DNA from: Flavobacterium circumlabens
GTDB taxonomy: Bacteria > Bacteroidota > Bacteroidia > Flavobacteriales > Flavobacteriaceae
DNA length: 64,000 bases
Reading direction: 5' to 3'
Assembly: GCF_004345565.1 (NCBI RefSeq)
Contig: NZ_SLWA01000005.1
Coordinates: 268,398 to 332,397 of the forward strand
Below are positions 35,381-45,074 of the stretch, one piece after another; position 1 is the stretch's first letter; every line of letters begins with the position of its first letter. The position numbers were made by a program, and so were the translations under genes. The notes below the pieces were generated by a model. It was not told where the DNA came from, did not search any database, and saw nothing but the letters and a program-made list of their open reading frames with translations.

Positions 35381-35411
35381 CAAATGTAAGCGATATTTAT
35401 TTTATAATCAA
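35381..35411 (-). promoter_or_regulatory. Promoter of metNIQ
   Basis: On the minus strand TTG (35409-35411), 20-base spacer, TACATTTG (35381-35388) fits the Bacteroidetes consensus about 64 bases before the metN ATG. The 5' leader holds a small GAAGAA/TTCTTC hairpin. I see no S-box or other known SAM riboswitch. Confidence 0.65.
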
Positions 35412-35514
35412 ATCTATCGGCTAAGTAGAATATTGATAAAATGTTAAATTTTCAATCAAATGTCTGATTTTTATTTTATGAAGGCATGGATTTGAATCGT
35501 TAATTGATTAAATG

Positions 35515-35580
35515 CTCAGTTTTTCAGTCTCACTTTCCAGTAACGACTGTAAACTGAGACTGAGACTGAGACTGAAAACT
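35515..35580. repeat. Intergenic inverted repeat, CAGTCTCAG family
   Basis: CTCAGTTTTTCAGTCTCAC on the left is mirrored by AAACTGAGACTGAGACTGAG and ACTGAAAACT on the right; CTGAGA is repeated three times in tandem. The right arm abuts the pentapeptide gene stop. Confidence 0.7.
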
Positions 35581-36152
35581 TATTCAATATCCAAATCAAA
35601 CTTCTCCAGCAAACCGGCAAGTGCACTATGGGAAACTTTTGTTCTTTTGATTTTATTTCCGGAAGGGTCAAAAGCATAATTCCTGGAAGACCTGAAATCC
35701 GTTTTCTCTAAAATACATTCGACAAAAGTCGCATTCGAAAGATCACAATTTTTAAAAACGGCCAGCGATAAATCAGTATTAGAGAAGTCAACCTCTTTAA
35801 GGGAGCAATCTGTAAAATATGTTTTCTTTAATTTTTTATAAATGAAAGTAGAATAATCAATCATGCAATCCTGGAAATTCATTGAAAACAAAAAACTGTT
35901 ACTGGCGCTAAAGTCCAGTCCCATTAACTTACAGCCGATAAAATTGATGTTTTTCAGTCCGGTATTCTTAAGCACCGCCAGTGAAAGATTGCAGTTTTTA
36001 AAAGTACAGTCTAAAAAATCAATATAACTGAAGTCACTTTTCGAAAAGTTGCAATTGATAAATTCACAACTAATAAATTCATTATCGGATAGTTTTTGAT
36101 CTGAATAATCAACGGTGTCAAAGGTTTTGTTTTGATGCAGTGCGGCTTCCAT
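35580..36152 (-). CDS. Pentapeptide repeat protein
   Basis: A 190-residue protein made of pentapeptide repeats, A(D/N)LxX type, which fold into a right-handed quadrilateral beta-helix. Repeats run over about residues 15-170 (CEFINCNFSKSDFSYIDFLDCTFKNCNLS, then VDFSNTDLSLAVFKNCDLSNATF). Family members can mimic DNA or act in unknown ways (Qnr/MfpA, others); no specific function is visible. No signal peptide. It lies between metN and a small unknown gene on the same strand. Confidence 0.88.
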   Translation of the reverse strand: MEAALHQNKTFDTVDYSDQKLSDNEFISCEFINCNFSKSDFSYIDFLDCTFKNCNLSLAVLKNTGLKNINFIGCKLMGLDFSASNSFLFSMNFQDCMIDYSTFIYKKLKKTYFTDCSLKEVDFSNTDLSLAVFKNCDLSNATFVECILEKTDFRSSRNYAFDPSGNKIKRTKVSHSALAGLLEKFDLDIE

Positions 36153-36195
36153 AAATAGAGGTTGAAATTGATAAATGATTCTAGGCAGGTAAATT

Positions 36196-36396
36196 TTATT
36201 CTAATTCGATACAGTCAAAAACCGTGTTTTTGAGGAATAATTCTGTTATTTCGGTTTCACTGTCAATTCTCAGAATGTTATCGCAATCCTCAAGATCAAA
36301 GTTCCATTGGGCATCGGTCAGTAATTCGCTAAGTAATTCGGAGGCTAAGTTTAATTTCGATTTTGTATCAACAGAGGTTTTAAAAACATAAATCAT
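36196..36396 (-). CDS. Small HMA-fold-like hypothetical protein
   Basis: I chose the ATG at 36396 (MIYVFKTSVDTKSKLNLASELL), giving 66 residues; a longer start at 36438 adds a basic stretch not seen in relatives. The sequence contains WNFDLEDCDNILRID (about 30-44), a pattern I recall from small Bacteroidetes proteins of ferredoxin-like (HMA-like) fold without a CxxC metal site. Function unknown. Just upstream of the pentapeptide gene and downstream of an AraC gene on the same strand. Confidence 0.7.
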   Translation of the reverse strand: MIYVFKTSVDTKSKLNLASELLSELLTDAQWNFDLEDCDNILRIDSETEITELFLKNTVFDCIELE

Positions 36397-36467
36397 AATT
36401 CGCTTTTTTTTTACCCTGCAAATTTCTATAAATAACAACCAGTACGATAGGATTTCGTAATCAATAA

Positions 36468-37391
36468 TCAGGACTTATCAATCAATTTTCGATATTGAAT
36501 AGGTGTAATACCTTCGTGTTTTTTGAAAAAACGACTAAAGTACGAATGATCTTCATGGCCTACCTGCATGGAAATTTCACTTATAGAAAGTGTGGTCTGG
36601 AAAAGCAGGTATTTGGCTTCCAGTAAAATGGTTTCTTCAATCCATTTGGCAGCAGACTTACCGGTAGTAGATTTTACAGATTTGTTTAAATGGTTTGGCG
36701 TAATATTAAGCTGGTCCGCATAGTAGTTTACCTGATGGTTTGTTTTAATACCTGCGTAAATCAGTTCCCTGAACCGCGCAGAAATAACATGAGCTGCCGC
36801 AGTATTTTTAGAGGTTTTAATGGCGTTAATGTTCATTTCACAGAACAAAGCCATCAGATAAGATTGTATGAGGTCTAAATTGACGGTTTCTGTTTTCAGA
36901 TATTCAGCTTCGAGACGATTTAGTAAATTGGTGATAAAAGGAAAGTCTTTTTCAGGAACGCTAATTTTTGGATTGCCCCAGATTTTCAGGAAATCAAAAT
37001 CATGGAGCGTTTCACGGTTGCCGTATTTGCTGATCAGAATATCGGGATGTACCTGACAGATATAACGCTGGTAATTACTGTTAATATCCTCAATTGAGAA
37101 AATCTGGCCGGCCGGAACCACAATAATTTCACAGGGTAATGTCTTATACTCCTCAAATCCAAGGTTGATAATGTGTATGCCTGAAGTGATAAAGAGCAGG
37201 GTATGGCAAACATGTTTGGAAGGTGGAACAGGATACTGAAGCTGCATGATTTCTTCCAGTTTCAGGCAAAAAAAATGATCCGAATTCGATTTGAAAAGCT
37301 GTTGTAGAGGGTTTTCTGATCCAATAAATTTTTCCCGAAATCCCTTTAATTCATATGTTTTTACTTTTTCGGCCGTTTTCATTTTCATCAT
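36468..37391 (-). CDS. AraC family transcriptional regulator
   Basis: A 307-residue regulator with an N-terminal ligand-binding region (LLFITSGIHIINLGFEEYKTLPCEIIVVPAGQIFSIED, about 65-102, cupin-like) and C-terminal AraC helix-turn-helix motifs (YYADQLNITPNHLNKSVKSTTG and ISEISMQVGHEDHSYFSRFFKKHEGITPIQYRKLI, about 222-302). Its start is one base after the stop of the upstream unknown gene, so both are in one operon. The target genes are not evident. Confidence 0.9.
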   Translation of the reverse strand: MMKMKTAEKVKTYELKGFREKFIGSENPLQQLFKSNSDHFFCLKLEEIMQLQYPVPPSKHVCHTLLFITSGIHIINLGFEEYKTLPCEIIVVPAGQIFSIEDINSNYQRYICQVHPDILISKYGNRETLHDFDFLKIWGNPKISVPEKDFPFITNLLNRLEAEYLKTETVNLDLIQSYLMALFCEMNINAIKTSKNTAAAHVISARFRELIYAGIKTNHQVNYYADQLNITPNHLNKSVKSTTGKSAAKWIEETILLEAKYLLFQTTLSISEISMQVGHEDHSYFSRFFKKHEGITPIQYRKLIDKS

Positions 37392-37392
37392 T

Positions 37393-37956
37393 TTAATAAT
37401 ACAATCTAAAATCGAGTAGTTGGCAAAGATTGTAATGTTTCTGGAATAATTCTTCTACAACTTCTGTAAGATCGTCATTGTCCTGGTATAAACTAAAAAA
37501 TGCCTTATCGATTGTACTGCAGCTCGCTATTTTATTATAAGTGGATCCATAACCCGAAATGGCACGTGCTCCGGTAATATCTAAAAAATATTGTGCTTCA
37601 TCATTGGTTAAATCCAGGATTTTTTTGTTGGCAAAATGAATCACCTTTCCTTTCATTTTTCCTTCAAAAAGTTCCGCAATTTCCTGAAGACTGTAATAAT
37701 AATCATGAAGGCAGATATTATTGGCTTCTCCGGGCATTACCAGATAAATAATTTCATAGTCCGTAAAATTATGATCTTCGTAAAGTAATACATTCAGACT
37801 TTCTTCTAATCCCTCAATTGTATCGCAGGTTTTGTAGATACTGGCAATGCCCCAGTTGATGGCTATTTCCTCCAGATTTTTAACCACGTCGGTAGTTAGG
37901 ATTGTATCTACGTCCGGAACACCTTCCAGGCAGAAAATAAATTTATCATTATCCAT
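37393..37956 (-). CDS. Unknown protein (DUF6642-like)
   Basis: A 187-residue acidic, soluble protein. The opening KFIFCLEGVPDVDTILT and DYEIIYLVMPGEANNICLHDYYYSLQEIAELFEGKM (about 67-102) resemble Bacteroidetes proteins of family DUF6642; this assignment is from memory and tentative. It ends two bases before an AraC regulator start, in one transcription unit. No catalytic motif recognised. Confidence 0.55.
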   Translation of the reverse strand: MDNDKFIFCLEGVPDVDTILTTDVVKNLEEIAINWGIASIYKTCDTIEGLEESLNVLLYEDHNFTDYEIIYLVMPGEANNICLHDYYYSLQEIAELFEGKMKGKVIHFANKKILDLTNDEAQYFLDITGARAISGYGSTYNKIASCSTIDKAFFSLYQDNDDLTEVVEELFQKHYNLCQLLDFRLYY

Positions 37957-38220
37957 ACAATTGTATTTTACCGGTTTTTTTTAAAGTGCCAATAAGATCA
38001 CTTTTCTCGATGTGACAAATGTATTTTTTCTTGGATAAAAACGAGTACGGGAAATAAATTTTAACGCAATTTTTTTAGCTCATTTAACGAATGTTTATGT
38101 TATAAAAAAAATGTAAAGCATTTTTTAGAACCTCTGAAAATGTCTTTACATTAAGATCGATGTTTATGAAGCAGTTAAATTGTCTGAGTTGTTTGAAGTA
38201 TTCGGCAGGATTAAAAATAT

Positions 38221-38283
38221 AAATCTCAGTTTTCAGCTGCAGTATTCATCCCCAAATGAAACCGTTACTGAGACTGAGATTTT
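38221..38283. repeat. Intergenic inverted repeat, CAGTCTCAG family
   Basis: AAATCTCAGTTTTCAGCTG is mirrored by TTACTGAGACTGAGATTT. It lies in the 400-base gene-free stretch 37957-38356, in which I see no other clear feature. Confidence 0.65.
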
Positions 38284-38356
38284 TATATTGTAGTACGATG
38301 TGAATTTATAATGTAACCTTTTTTTCTGTCGATTCGAATGAAACCGGATCCGTAAA

Positions 38357-38746
38357 TTAATTGTCTCTGTCCAAAATCAGGAGCTTCTGCCACCATTTTT
38401 GTTCTGTTTTATGCAACAGTTCATCCATTGGCCCGTTATTATTAGCTCTTTTATGTCCACAAGCTGCGCAAAAAGAAGCTTTAGAAGTTCTGTAGGGCTT
38501 ATTGCAGTTTTCGCAAGGCGGGCCGTACAGTTCAATTCTATGGTGCATTATTGCATTAGGCTCCGTTTCTTCAAAACCGGACAGCTCTTTGTAATAGTCG
38601 AGCAGCGCTTTAAAACGCTCCTGTCTTGTCATATTACATTTGCCTGTTTCAAAACCCTGGCGATAAAGTTTAGACGCAATTAAATGTTCTTCTTCATTCA
38701 ACATGGGAATTTCCATTTTACAACGCCAACACCAAAGATTTTCCAT
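38357..38746 (-). CDS. Small zinc-ribbon-like hypothetical protein
   Basis: A 129-residue soluble protein with three cysteine pairs: CWRC (about 6-9), CENC (about 77-80) and CAAC (about 93-96), suggesting one or two zinc ribbons. The middle (EEHLIASKLYRQGFETGK and RQERFKALLDYYKELSGFEETEPNAIMHHRIELYGPPCENC) is helical. The C-terminus has WWQKLLILDRD. I do not recognise a named family, but the pattern is that of a small nucleic-acid or protein adaptor. Confidence 0.6.
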   Translation of the reverse strand: MENLWCWRCKMEIPMLNEEEHLIASKLYRQGFETGKCNMTRQERFKALLDYYKELSGFEETEPNAIMHHRIELYGPPCENCNKPYRTSKASFCAACGHKRANNNGPMDELLHKTEQKWWQKLLILDRDN

Positions 38747-39018
38747 AGTTTGATTTTTTATCGATTCAACTTATGTAATGTTTTACTTTTTATGACACCC
38801 GGTCTTTTATTGTGCTAATTTGAGTTATTTTATTGATAAATACTTACGGTTTTCCACATTTGAATACAAAAATCGCTTTTATTATGAAAAAAAAAACGAG
38901 TAGAAATACCTGTTTTTGAAAAATAGCCATTTATAAGGCATAAAAAAAAGATTACTTTAGACAAATCCATTTTTGAATTGGTCTTTAGTATTTTTTGAAA
39001 TTCATGTTTTATTTAATT

Positions 39019-39351
39019 TCAAAAAAAAGATACAGTGATACTATTCTCCGTTAAAATATTTAGATCGGTCGGTTTAATTTTAAAAACACTATTCCAAAAA
39101 GAAACGGAATCTTTTGGATAAGGTATTTTTATAACGGAGGGAATCAGTTTTTGGCCATTATTTCTTTCAAAACGAATCTGATCTAAAATATAGGCCTGAA
39201 CATGCTTTTTATTAAAAGTTTCCAGAAATTCAGGTCTTACCTCTATCTCTTCTGCAAGACAGACACGTCCTTCACCCGATACTGGTGATATATAAGTAAT
39301 TCCGATAATATCTTCTATTACTGCCAGATCCGTGCGTTTTATTTTTAGCAT
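39019..39351 (-). CDS. Hypothetical protein
   Basis: A 110-residue soluble protein, no family recognised. Hydrophobic-polar alternation (LAVIEDIIGITYISPV, CLAEEIEVRPEFLETFNKKHVQAYILDQIRFERNNGQ) suggests a small alpha/beta domain. No signal peptide or known motif. It follows the DUF2200 gene on the same strand after a 34-base gap. Confidence 0.5.
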   Translation of the reverse strand: MLKIKRTDLAVIEDIIGITYISPVSGEGRVCLAEEIEVRPEFLETFNKKHVQAYILDQIRFERNNGQKLIPSVIKIPYPKDSVSFWNSVFKIKPTDLNILTENSITVSFF

Positions 39352-39385
39352 TTTGAATAGACTAAAGTTGAGGTTTTAAATAAGA

Positions 39386-39736
39386 TTAAGGTCTTAAAAT
39401 TTTCTCCATGGCTTTTCCTTTTGCCAATTCATCAATCAATTTGTCTAAAAAGCGGATCTTTTGCATGAGTTTATCTTCGATTTGTTCTACACGATAGCCA
39501 CAAATCACACCGGTAATTTTTGAAGTATTCTGATTCATTTCCGGCGCTTCGGCAAAAAAAGTTTCGAAATCAGTTTTGTGGTCAATTAGTTGCTGCAATG
39601 CCTGTTGATTATATCCTGTCAGCCAGTAAATTATAGTGTCTACTTCTTCTTTTGTGCGGCCTTTTTTCTCTGCTTTGCTGATATAGTGCGGATAGACACT
39701 TGCAAAAGATGTCGTAAATATTCTATGTTTTTCCAT
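39386..39736 (-). CDS. DUF2200 family protein
   Basis: A 116-residue soluble protein of DUF2200. The sequence [39 protein letters not shown] (about 3-41) and [42 protein letters not shown] near the end are the family core. Function unknown. Just downstream of a VOC gene on the same strand. Confidence 0.88.
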   Translation of the reverse strand: MEKHRIFTTSFASVYPHYISKAEKKGRTKEEVDTIIYWLTGYNQQALQQLIDHKTDFETFFAEAPEMNQNTSKITGVICGYRVEQIEDKLMQKIRFLDKLIDELAKGKAMEKILRP

Positions 39737-39766
39737 AGCGTTTAAAAACTTGTTTTACAATCGGAT

Positions 39767-40144
39767 CTAATCGAAAGGCTCCCAAAGCTGAATTTTGTTT
39801 CCTTCCATATCAATTATATGAACAAATTTTCCGTAATCATAAGTTTCTATCTGGTCGACAATTGTCACGCCTTCTTTTTTTAATTCTTCCACCAATGCTT
39901 CCAGATCTGCAACTCTGTAGTTAATCATAAAGTCTTTTGCAGAAGGTTCAAAATATTTTGTAGCCTCGGGAAACGGACTCCATTGTGTTGAGCCATTTTT
40001 GGTGGAATCTGTCGCTTCTTTCCATTCAAATGTTGCCCCGTAGTCATTGGTATCCAGGCCCAGATGGGTTTTGTACCAATTTCTCATTTGTTCAGGGTCG
40101 TTGCATTTGAAAAAAATGCCCCCAATACCTGTTACTTTTTTCAT
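39767..40144 (-). CDS. VOC (glyoxalase/bleomycin resistance-like) family protein
   Basis: A 125-residue vicinal-oxygen-chelate-fold protein. The fold is recognised from GIGGIFFKCNDPEQMRNWYKTHLGL (about 5-29) and FVHIIDMEGNKIQLWEP (about 107-123), where Glu is the likely metal ligand. Substrate unknown; many such proteins act on electrophiles or antibiotics. First gene of a small minus-strand set with DUF2200. Confidence 0.88.
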   Translation of the reverse strand: MKKVTGIGGIFFKCNDPEQMRNWYKTHLGLDTNDYGATFEWKEATDSTKNGSTQWSPFPEATKYFEPSAKDFMINYRVADLEALVEELKKEGVTIVDQIETYDYGKFVHIIDMEGNKIQLWEPFD

Positions 40145-40380
40145 TTTTTTTGCTTTTTTATTTTTTAAAATCGGAGCGAAACTAAATTCAGAAAATGTTG
40201 TGTTTCGTAAATTGATTTTTATCGCTAAGCTAAATTAAGAATTTTTATACTAAATATTCGGGTAAATTTATGGGTACGATAAAATTTTCAAAATTCTGGA
40301 ATTCAGCATTTAAGAAACTTACGAACATTTAAGAATAATCTCCTAAGAAGAGTTTAAAAAAAACAAATGATAAGGAAAAA

Positions 40381-40396
40381 CAACGATATATCGTTG
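40381..40396. promoter_or_regulatory. Perfect 16-bp palindrome upstream of the sensor kinase, candidate operator
   Basis: CAACGATATATCGTTG reads identically on both strands. It lies about 85 bases before the histidine-kinase ATG, in the 336-base gene-free stretch 40145-40480, whose other visible feature is a possible -7 element TAACTTTG at 40442-40449. Binding factor unknown. Confidence 0.4.
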
Positions 40397-40480
40397 GCCT
40401 TAAAAAATGCAATTTACTGGTATTATACTCCAATTTATCAATAACTTTGAAATTAAGAGTTAACCCTATATACTTAATAG

Positions 40481-42019
40481 ATGAAACCATCTGCCTGCAC
40501 AGAATATTTTATCGTTATCCTGCTTCTGGTTGGTAATTCGTTCGTTATAAATGCCCAGTCACATTTGTATACGGAGGCAGAAGTAATCAAAAACGAAAAG
40601 TCCCTGGCAGAACTAGAGGGAGTTGATAAGGTAAAAACTTTACTGAAATTAAGTGACTGGTATGAAATGTCATACAATAACCCTAAAACATTAGAAAAAG
40701 CATTTCAATATGCTGAGGAAGCCCTTCGGATAAGCCAGAATCTTCATTCTAATATTTATGCTGGTAAATGTTATCTGCAACTTTCCATGGTGCAGGAGTT
40801 GCGAAATAACAATTCAATGATAGAAGTCAACGCCAGAAAAGCCATAGACGTATTGAGTAAAACAAATCAAACAGATGATTTGGGAGAAGCATGGGTAATG
40901 GTCTGGTCCGCTAAAATGCGTACTAATGCACCAATAGAAGAGAGATTAGTTCCAATTTTTAAAGCCGCATCTCAATTTGAAAAATCCAGAAACAATAAAA
41001 GAAGCGGTGACTGCTATAGAGAAATCAGCGAATTGTATTTTTCAATCTCAGATTTTCACAACTCTCTAAATTCGCTAAAAAGAGCTATATTTTTCTATAA
41101 AGCAGCTAATCTTAAAGAAAATGATATTTATCCTATTTCCTCCAGACTGAACATTATTTATGAAACAGAAAAGAAAAGCATGGATATTATCAAACTTAAA
41201 AATAAAACCTTGTTGTAGCAAAGCAAACTGAAAAACGAGATATTTTTACGTAATTCCATGGTAATTTTTGTTTTCCTTTTACTTATAATCCTTGGATTAC
41301 TTTATAAAAGTTTTATGTTTAAGAAGAGAACAAACAAGGTGCTCGAAACACAACAAAATGAAATCAATAAAAAAAATACCGCACTGCAAAAGCTGGTCGT
41401 TGAAAAAGAATGGCTGCTGAGAGAAATTCATCACAGAATAAAAAATAACCTTCATATGGTGGTTGGGCTTTTGGCAAGTCAAACGGAATTTTTAAAAAAT
41501 GAAGAAGCAGTTCAGGCCATCAACGACAGTCAGAACAGGATTCAGGCTATGTCTTTAATTCATCAAAAATTATATCAGTCAGAGAGTTTATCTATAATTG
41601 ATATGCCATCTTACATCTTCGAATTAACTGAATATTTAAAAGATTCATTTGAAATCAGAAATACCATCCGGATTATTTTAGACATAGACAGTTTTAATCT
41701 GCCTTTATCACATTCAATTCCAATTGGGCTGATTTTTAACGAAGCAGTTACAAATGCTATTAAATATGCTTTCCCGGATCATAAAAACGGAGTTATTACT
41801 ATTTCACTTAAAGCCGTCAAAAACAACAAGTATGTATTGATTATAGGCGATAATGGTATTGGGCTTCCACCTGATTTTGACCCTTATAACAACCCTTCAT
41901 TAGGAATAAAGTTAATGCATGGACTTTCTGCCGACATCGATGGAAAGTTTTTAATTACAAATTCAAACGGAACCAAAATAACTTTGGAATTCATTTTCAA
42001 TGAAAATAATTCTCTTTAA
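40481..42019 (+). pseudogene. TPR sensor histidine kinase (HisKA_2 type), interrupted by an in-frame TAG
   Basis: A periplasmic/cytoplasmic two-component kinase in two in-frame pieces. Piece one (40481-41218): signal peptide (FIVILLLVGNSFVINAQ) and a TPR sensory region. At 41216-41218 TAG follows KNKTLL; the frame then continues without shift as QSKLKNEIFLRNS and a membrane helix (VIFVFLLLIILGLLY), then the HisKA_2 DHp box REIHHRIKNNLHMVVGLL (phosphorylated His near residue 56 of piece two) and the HATPase with NEAVTNAIKYAF, GDNGIGLP and SLGIKLM. One base change (for example CAG or GAG to TAG) explains the break. Twelve bases before the sigma54 activator gene, so a cognate pair. Confidence 0.85.
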
Positions 42020-42031
42020 CTTAATTGTAAA

Positions 42032-43981
42032 ATGGCAAAACCACTAAAAATACTTATTGTTGAAGATCAGTTTGTAGAGGCCAATCATTTACGGCTTATG
42101 CTGAAAAAAGCCGGGCATTCTGTTATGGGAATGGCAAGGTCAGTAACTGATGCCAAATATTATATTGCACAGGAAAAACCGGAATTGGTATTATTGGACA
42201 TCTTTCTTTCGGGAAAGCAGACCGGTATTGATCTTGCTGAAATACTTAAAGAAGATGATATTCCATTTATTTATCTCTCTGCTAATTCTAATGAAGAAGT
42301 GCTGAGCAAAGCGAAACTTACCCATCCTTACGGCTTTTTGGTAAAACCTTTTAGAGAAAAAGATTTATTAATCACCATTGAAATTGCCGAATATCATCAG
42401 CAGCACGGAATAGAATCTTCCATTAGAAAAGAGCTCTTGTTTCAGAAACAATTAAAAACCATAGTGACAAAAAGCGGCACCTGGGACGACAGGGTTCTTA
42501 ACATTATTACTGCATTGCAGTCTTTAATTTCTTTTGATCTTGTAATGGCTGTTTTTTATATGGAAAATAAATTATCCAGCAGAGTTTTGGGCTACGCAAG
42601 AACAGGCTTACACGAATACCAGCGAATAGGAATTGAAGAGTTGCAAAATATTACTGCTTTAAAAGAATCTGAAATTACTGAATTGCGGAACAAAAGTAAG
42701 GTTGAGACCGAAGCCACATTCTATAACGGTGATGATTTTATAAAAATATGCAATAAAACCCCTATCAAAAGGGTAATAGCATCCGCAATGAATATGCATT
42801 CGAATCTCATGCTGCCCGTTCCTTTATCACTCAGTAATAATGGCGGACTATATTTATCTTTTTTCAGCAGAAAGGCAGACAATTATAATAAAAACCATTT
42901 AACACTATGCGAGAGGCTTCAGGAACCCTTAATTTTTGCCATTGAAAATTTAATCAGTCATGATAAGAAATTAGACCATAAACATACTTCTTCTGAAAAT
43001 CCCGATAAAAGTAAGCATATAAAAAATTCAGGCTTTGAATCAATTGTGGGGAAAAGTCCGGCCCTGCTAAAAATATTTGATCATATTTTGCAGGTGGCTC
43101 CCGCTGATACAACAGTTTTGATTACTGGAGAAAGCGGTACGGGAAAGGAAAGTATTGCCCATACTATCAGAGAGCTTTCAACAAGAAAGAATCAGCCTTT
43201 TGTTAAGATTAACTGTTCTGCGCTGCCTCCGAGTCTTATAGAATCGGAGCTATTCGGACATGAAAAAGGATCTTTTACCGGTGCATCAGAAAGACGAATT
43301 GGTAAATTTGAACAAGCAGATAATGGTACCTTATTTCTGGACGAGATCGGTGATATGCCATTGGAAATGCAGGCAAAACTGCTAAGGGCGATTCAGGAAA
43401 AAGAAATTGAACGTGTTGGAGGAAATGTTTCCATAAAAGTAAATGTCCGGATTATTGCAGCTACCAATTGCAATCTTGAAAAGGAAGTCGCTGATGGTCG
43501 TTTCAGACTTGATTTGTATTACAGGTTAAATGTATTTCCGATTCAGTTACCGCCTTTACGGGAACGAAAAGAAGATATCGGTCTTCTTGCCCGTCATTTT
43601 ATTGCTGTCTATAGTTCTAAAACGGGAAAAAATGTGACGGAAATAGCGGAAAGTGCTTTAAAAAGTCTTTTATCCTATCAATGGCCGGGGAATATCCGTG
43701 AACTTGAGAATCTTATTGAGAGAAGTATTCTTTTGGCAAAGACAGACACCATTGAGCACATCCCTCTCCCTGCTTTTGATGAAGTGAAAATAAATAACAA
43801 TTCAAATGAGTGGTACTTTAAAACTATTCAGGAAAATGAAAGAGAGCATATTATAAATGTTTTGGAGAAATGCAACGGAAGAATCAGAGGAACGGGAGGA
43901 GCATCAGAGATATTAGGGCTTCCTCCCACAACACTGGCTTCAAGAATGCAGAAATTGGGCATAAAGAGAAGTCATTTCTAA
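42032..43981 (+). CDS. Sigma-54-dependent response regulator (REC-GAF-AAA-Fis)
   Basis: A 649-residue activator of sigma-54 promoters. Receiver domain (1-130): acidic pocket VEDQ (10-13), phospho-acceptor D56 in LVLLDIFL, and the switch Lys in [13 protein letters not shown]-like sensor domain covers about 140-310. The AAA+ domain has Walker A GESGTGKE (about 366-373), the sigma54-contacting loop GSFTGA (about 412-417; Ser replaces the usual Ala), and Walker [14 protein letters not shown] Fis-type helix-turn-helix ends the protein ([21 protein letters not shown]). Directly downstream of its kinase and upstream of the exported hydrolase cluster, its likely target. Confidence 0.93.
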   Translation: MAKPLKILIVEDQFVEANHLRLMLKKAGHSVMGMARSVTDAKYYIAQEKPELVLLDIFLSGKQTGIDLAEILKEDDIPFIYLSANSNEEVLSKAKLTHPYGFLVKPFREKDLLITIEIAEYHQQHGIESSIRKELLFQKQLKTIVTKSGTWDDRVLNIITALQSLISFDLVMAVFYMENKLSSRVLGYARTGLHEYQRIGIEELQNITALKESEITELRNKSKVETEATFYNGDDFIKICNKTPIKRVIASAMNMHSNLMLPVPLSLSNNGGLYLSFFSRKADNYNKNHLTLCERLQEPLIFAIENLISHDKKLDHKHTSSENPDKSKHIKNSGFESIVGKSPALLKIFDHILQVAPADTTVLITGESGTGKESIAHTIRELSTRKNQPFVKINCSALPPSLIESELFGHEKGSFTGASERRIGKFEQADNGTLFLDEIGDMPLEMQAKLLRAIQEKEIERVGGNVSIKVNVRIIAATNCNLEKEVADGRFRLDLYYRLNVFPIQLPPLRERKEDIGLLARHFIAVYSSKTGKNVTEIAESALKSLLSYQWPGNIRELENLIERSILLAKTDTIEHIPLPAFDEVKINNNSNEWYFKTIQENEREHIINVLEKCNGRIRGTGGASEILGLPPTTLASRMQKLGIKRSHF

Positions 43982-43983
43982 AT

Positions 43984-44090
43984 TGTGAATTTGTAAAATG
44001 TAAGATGTGAAATGTAAAAATGGTTTGAAATACTTTTAAATTTACTAAATAGTGTTACTTACATTTTACTGTTATATTTCACATCTCACA
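43984..44090. repeat. Intergenic imperfect inverted repeat, TGTAAAATG family
   Basis: TTTGTAAAATGTAAGATG and TGTGAAATGTAAAA on the left are mirrored by TTACATTTTACTGTT and ATATTTCACATCTCACA on the right. It lies just after the sigma54 activator stop. Confidence 0.65.
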
Positions 44091-44115
44091 AAAAAACGAT
44101 ATTCAGTTGCATTAT

Positions 44116-44133
44116 TTTCGTTGTACGACGAAA
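44116..44133. promoter_or_regulatory. 18-bp near-palindrome upstream of the hydrolase cluster
   Basis: TTTCGTTGTACGACGAAA is symmetric except for one pair. It sits about 110 bases before the first hydrolase gene and could be an operator for a dimeric regulator. Confidence 0.4.
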
Positions 44134-44185
44134 TAAAGTCGTTTAAAATTACAATTAAAAATATAACTTACTGAAAAACAATTAG

Positions 44186-44219
44186 TTGATAAAAAGGTTC
44201 GGTTTTAGTTTATACTTTG
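44186..44219 (+). promoter_or_regulatory. Possible promoter of the hydrolase cluster
   Basis: TTG (44186-44188), 22-base spacer and TATACTTTG, a near match to TAnnTTTG with one extra base. I see no convincing -24/-12 (TGGCAC-N5-TTGCA) sigma54 element here, although TTTGGCATAA is nearby. Confidence 0.35.
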
Positions 44220-44241
44220 GCATAACATTAAAATTTGTATT

Positions 44242-45030
44242 ATGCTGACTGAAAACCCTACTACGATACTTTTTATTACAGGCGCATTTGTAAGCAATAA
44301 ATGCTGGGAGGAATGGAAAGTTTTTTTTGAAAGCAAAGGCTTTAAAACGCTGGCTCCGGCGTGGCCTTATAAAGACGCTCCTGCAGCTGTTTTACGCGAT
44401 CGTCATCCTGATCCTCAAATTGCAGGTCTCAGGTTAACTCAATTAATCGAATACTTTGAGGAGGTTGCCGGAAGCCTTCCTCAAAAACCTATTATAATTG
44501 GCCACTCTATCGGCGGGCTTATAGCACAGATACTTTTACAGCGTAATCTGGCATCAGCCGCAATTGCCATTCATTCAGTTCCTCCACAGGGAATTATGAC
44601 TTTTAAATTTTCTTTTTTAAAAGCAGGCTGGGGACCGCTTGGTTTTTTTACTTCAGCAAAAAAAACTTTTTTAATGAGCTTCAGCCAGTGGCAGTACGCA
44701 TTTACTAACGGAATGCCTGAAGAATGGCAGGACAAAGCGTATTGTGACTCCGTTGTTCCGGAATCTAAATTAATCGTTCGTGATACGATCACTTCAGCTG
44801 CAAAAGTAGATTTTCGCGCTCCGCATAAACCCTTGCTGCTAATTGCAGGATCAAAGGATCACACTATTCCGGAATCCCTGAATTATGCTAATTACAAAAA
44901 ATACACAGACAAAAATTCTATTACCGATTTCAGGGTTTTTCCCGAAAGAAATCATTTTGTTTTAAATCAGCCCGGCTGGCAGGGAATTGCTGTCTTTATA
45001 CAAGACTGGATCTTAAATCTGCCCGCATAA
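44242..45030 (+). CDS. Alpha/beta hydrolase, cytosolic
   Basis: A 262-residue alpha/beta hydrolase without a signal peptide. The nucleophile elbow is GHSIGGLI (Ser near residue 91), preceded by the oxyanion-hole segment LFITGAFVSNKCWEEW near 10-25; a catalytic His probably lies in ERNHFVLNQPGW near 233-244. Substrate unknown. First gene of the hydrolase cluster, followed by a lipoprotein alpha/beta hydrolase after 44 bases. Confidence 0.87.
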   Translation: MLTENPTTILFITGAFVSNKCWEEWKVFFESKGFKTLAPAWPYKDAPAAVLRDRHPDPQIAGLRLTQLIEYFEEVAGSLPQKPIIIGHSIGGLIAQILLQRNLASAAIAIHSVPPQGIMTFKFSFLKAGWGPLGFFTSAKKTFLMSFSQWQYAFTNGMPEEWQDKAYCDSVVPESKLIVRDTITSAAKVDFRAPHKPLLLIAGSKDHTIPESLNYANYKKYTDKNSITDFRVFPERNHFVLNQPGWQGIAVFIQDWILNLPA

Positions 45031-45074
45031 AATTATAATAACCAATTATTTAGTAACCAATTAAAATTTTAATT

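Noticed and set aside
35318..35420. SAM riboswitch upstream of metNIQ
   Set aside because: No conserved SAM-box core or long multi-helix leader was seen; only a promoter and a short hairpin.
44096..44241. Sigma-54 -24/-12 promoter before the hydrolase cluster
   Set aside because: TTTGGCATAA occurs but no properly spaced TTGC(A/T) follows; not a convincing match.
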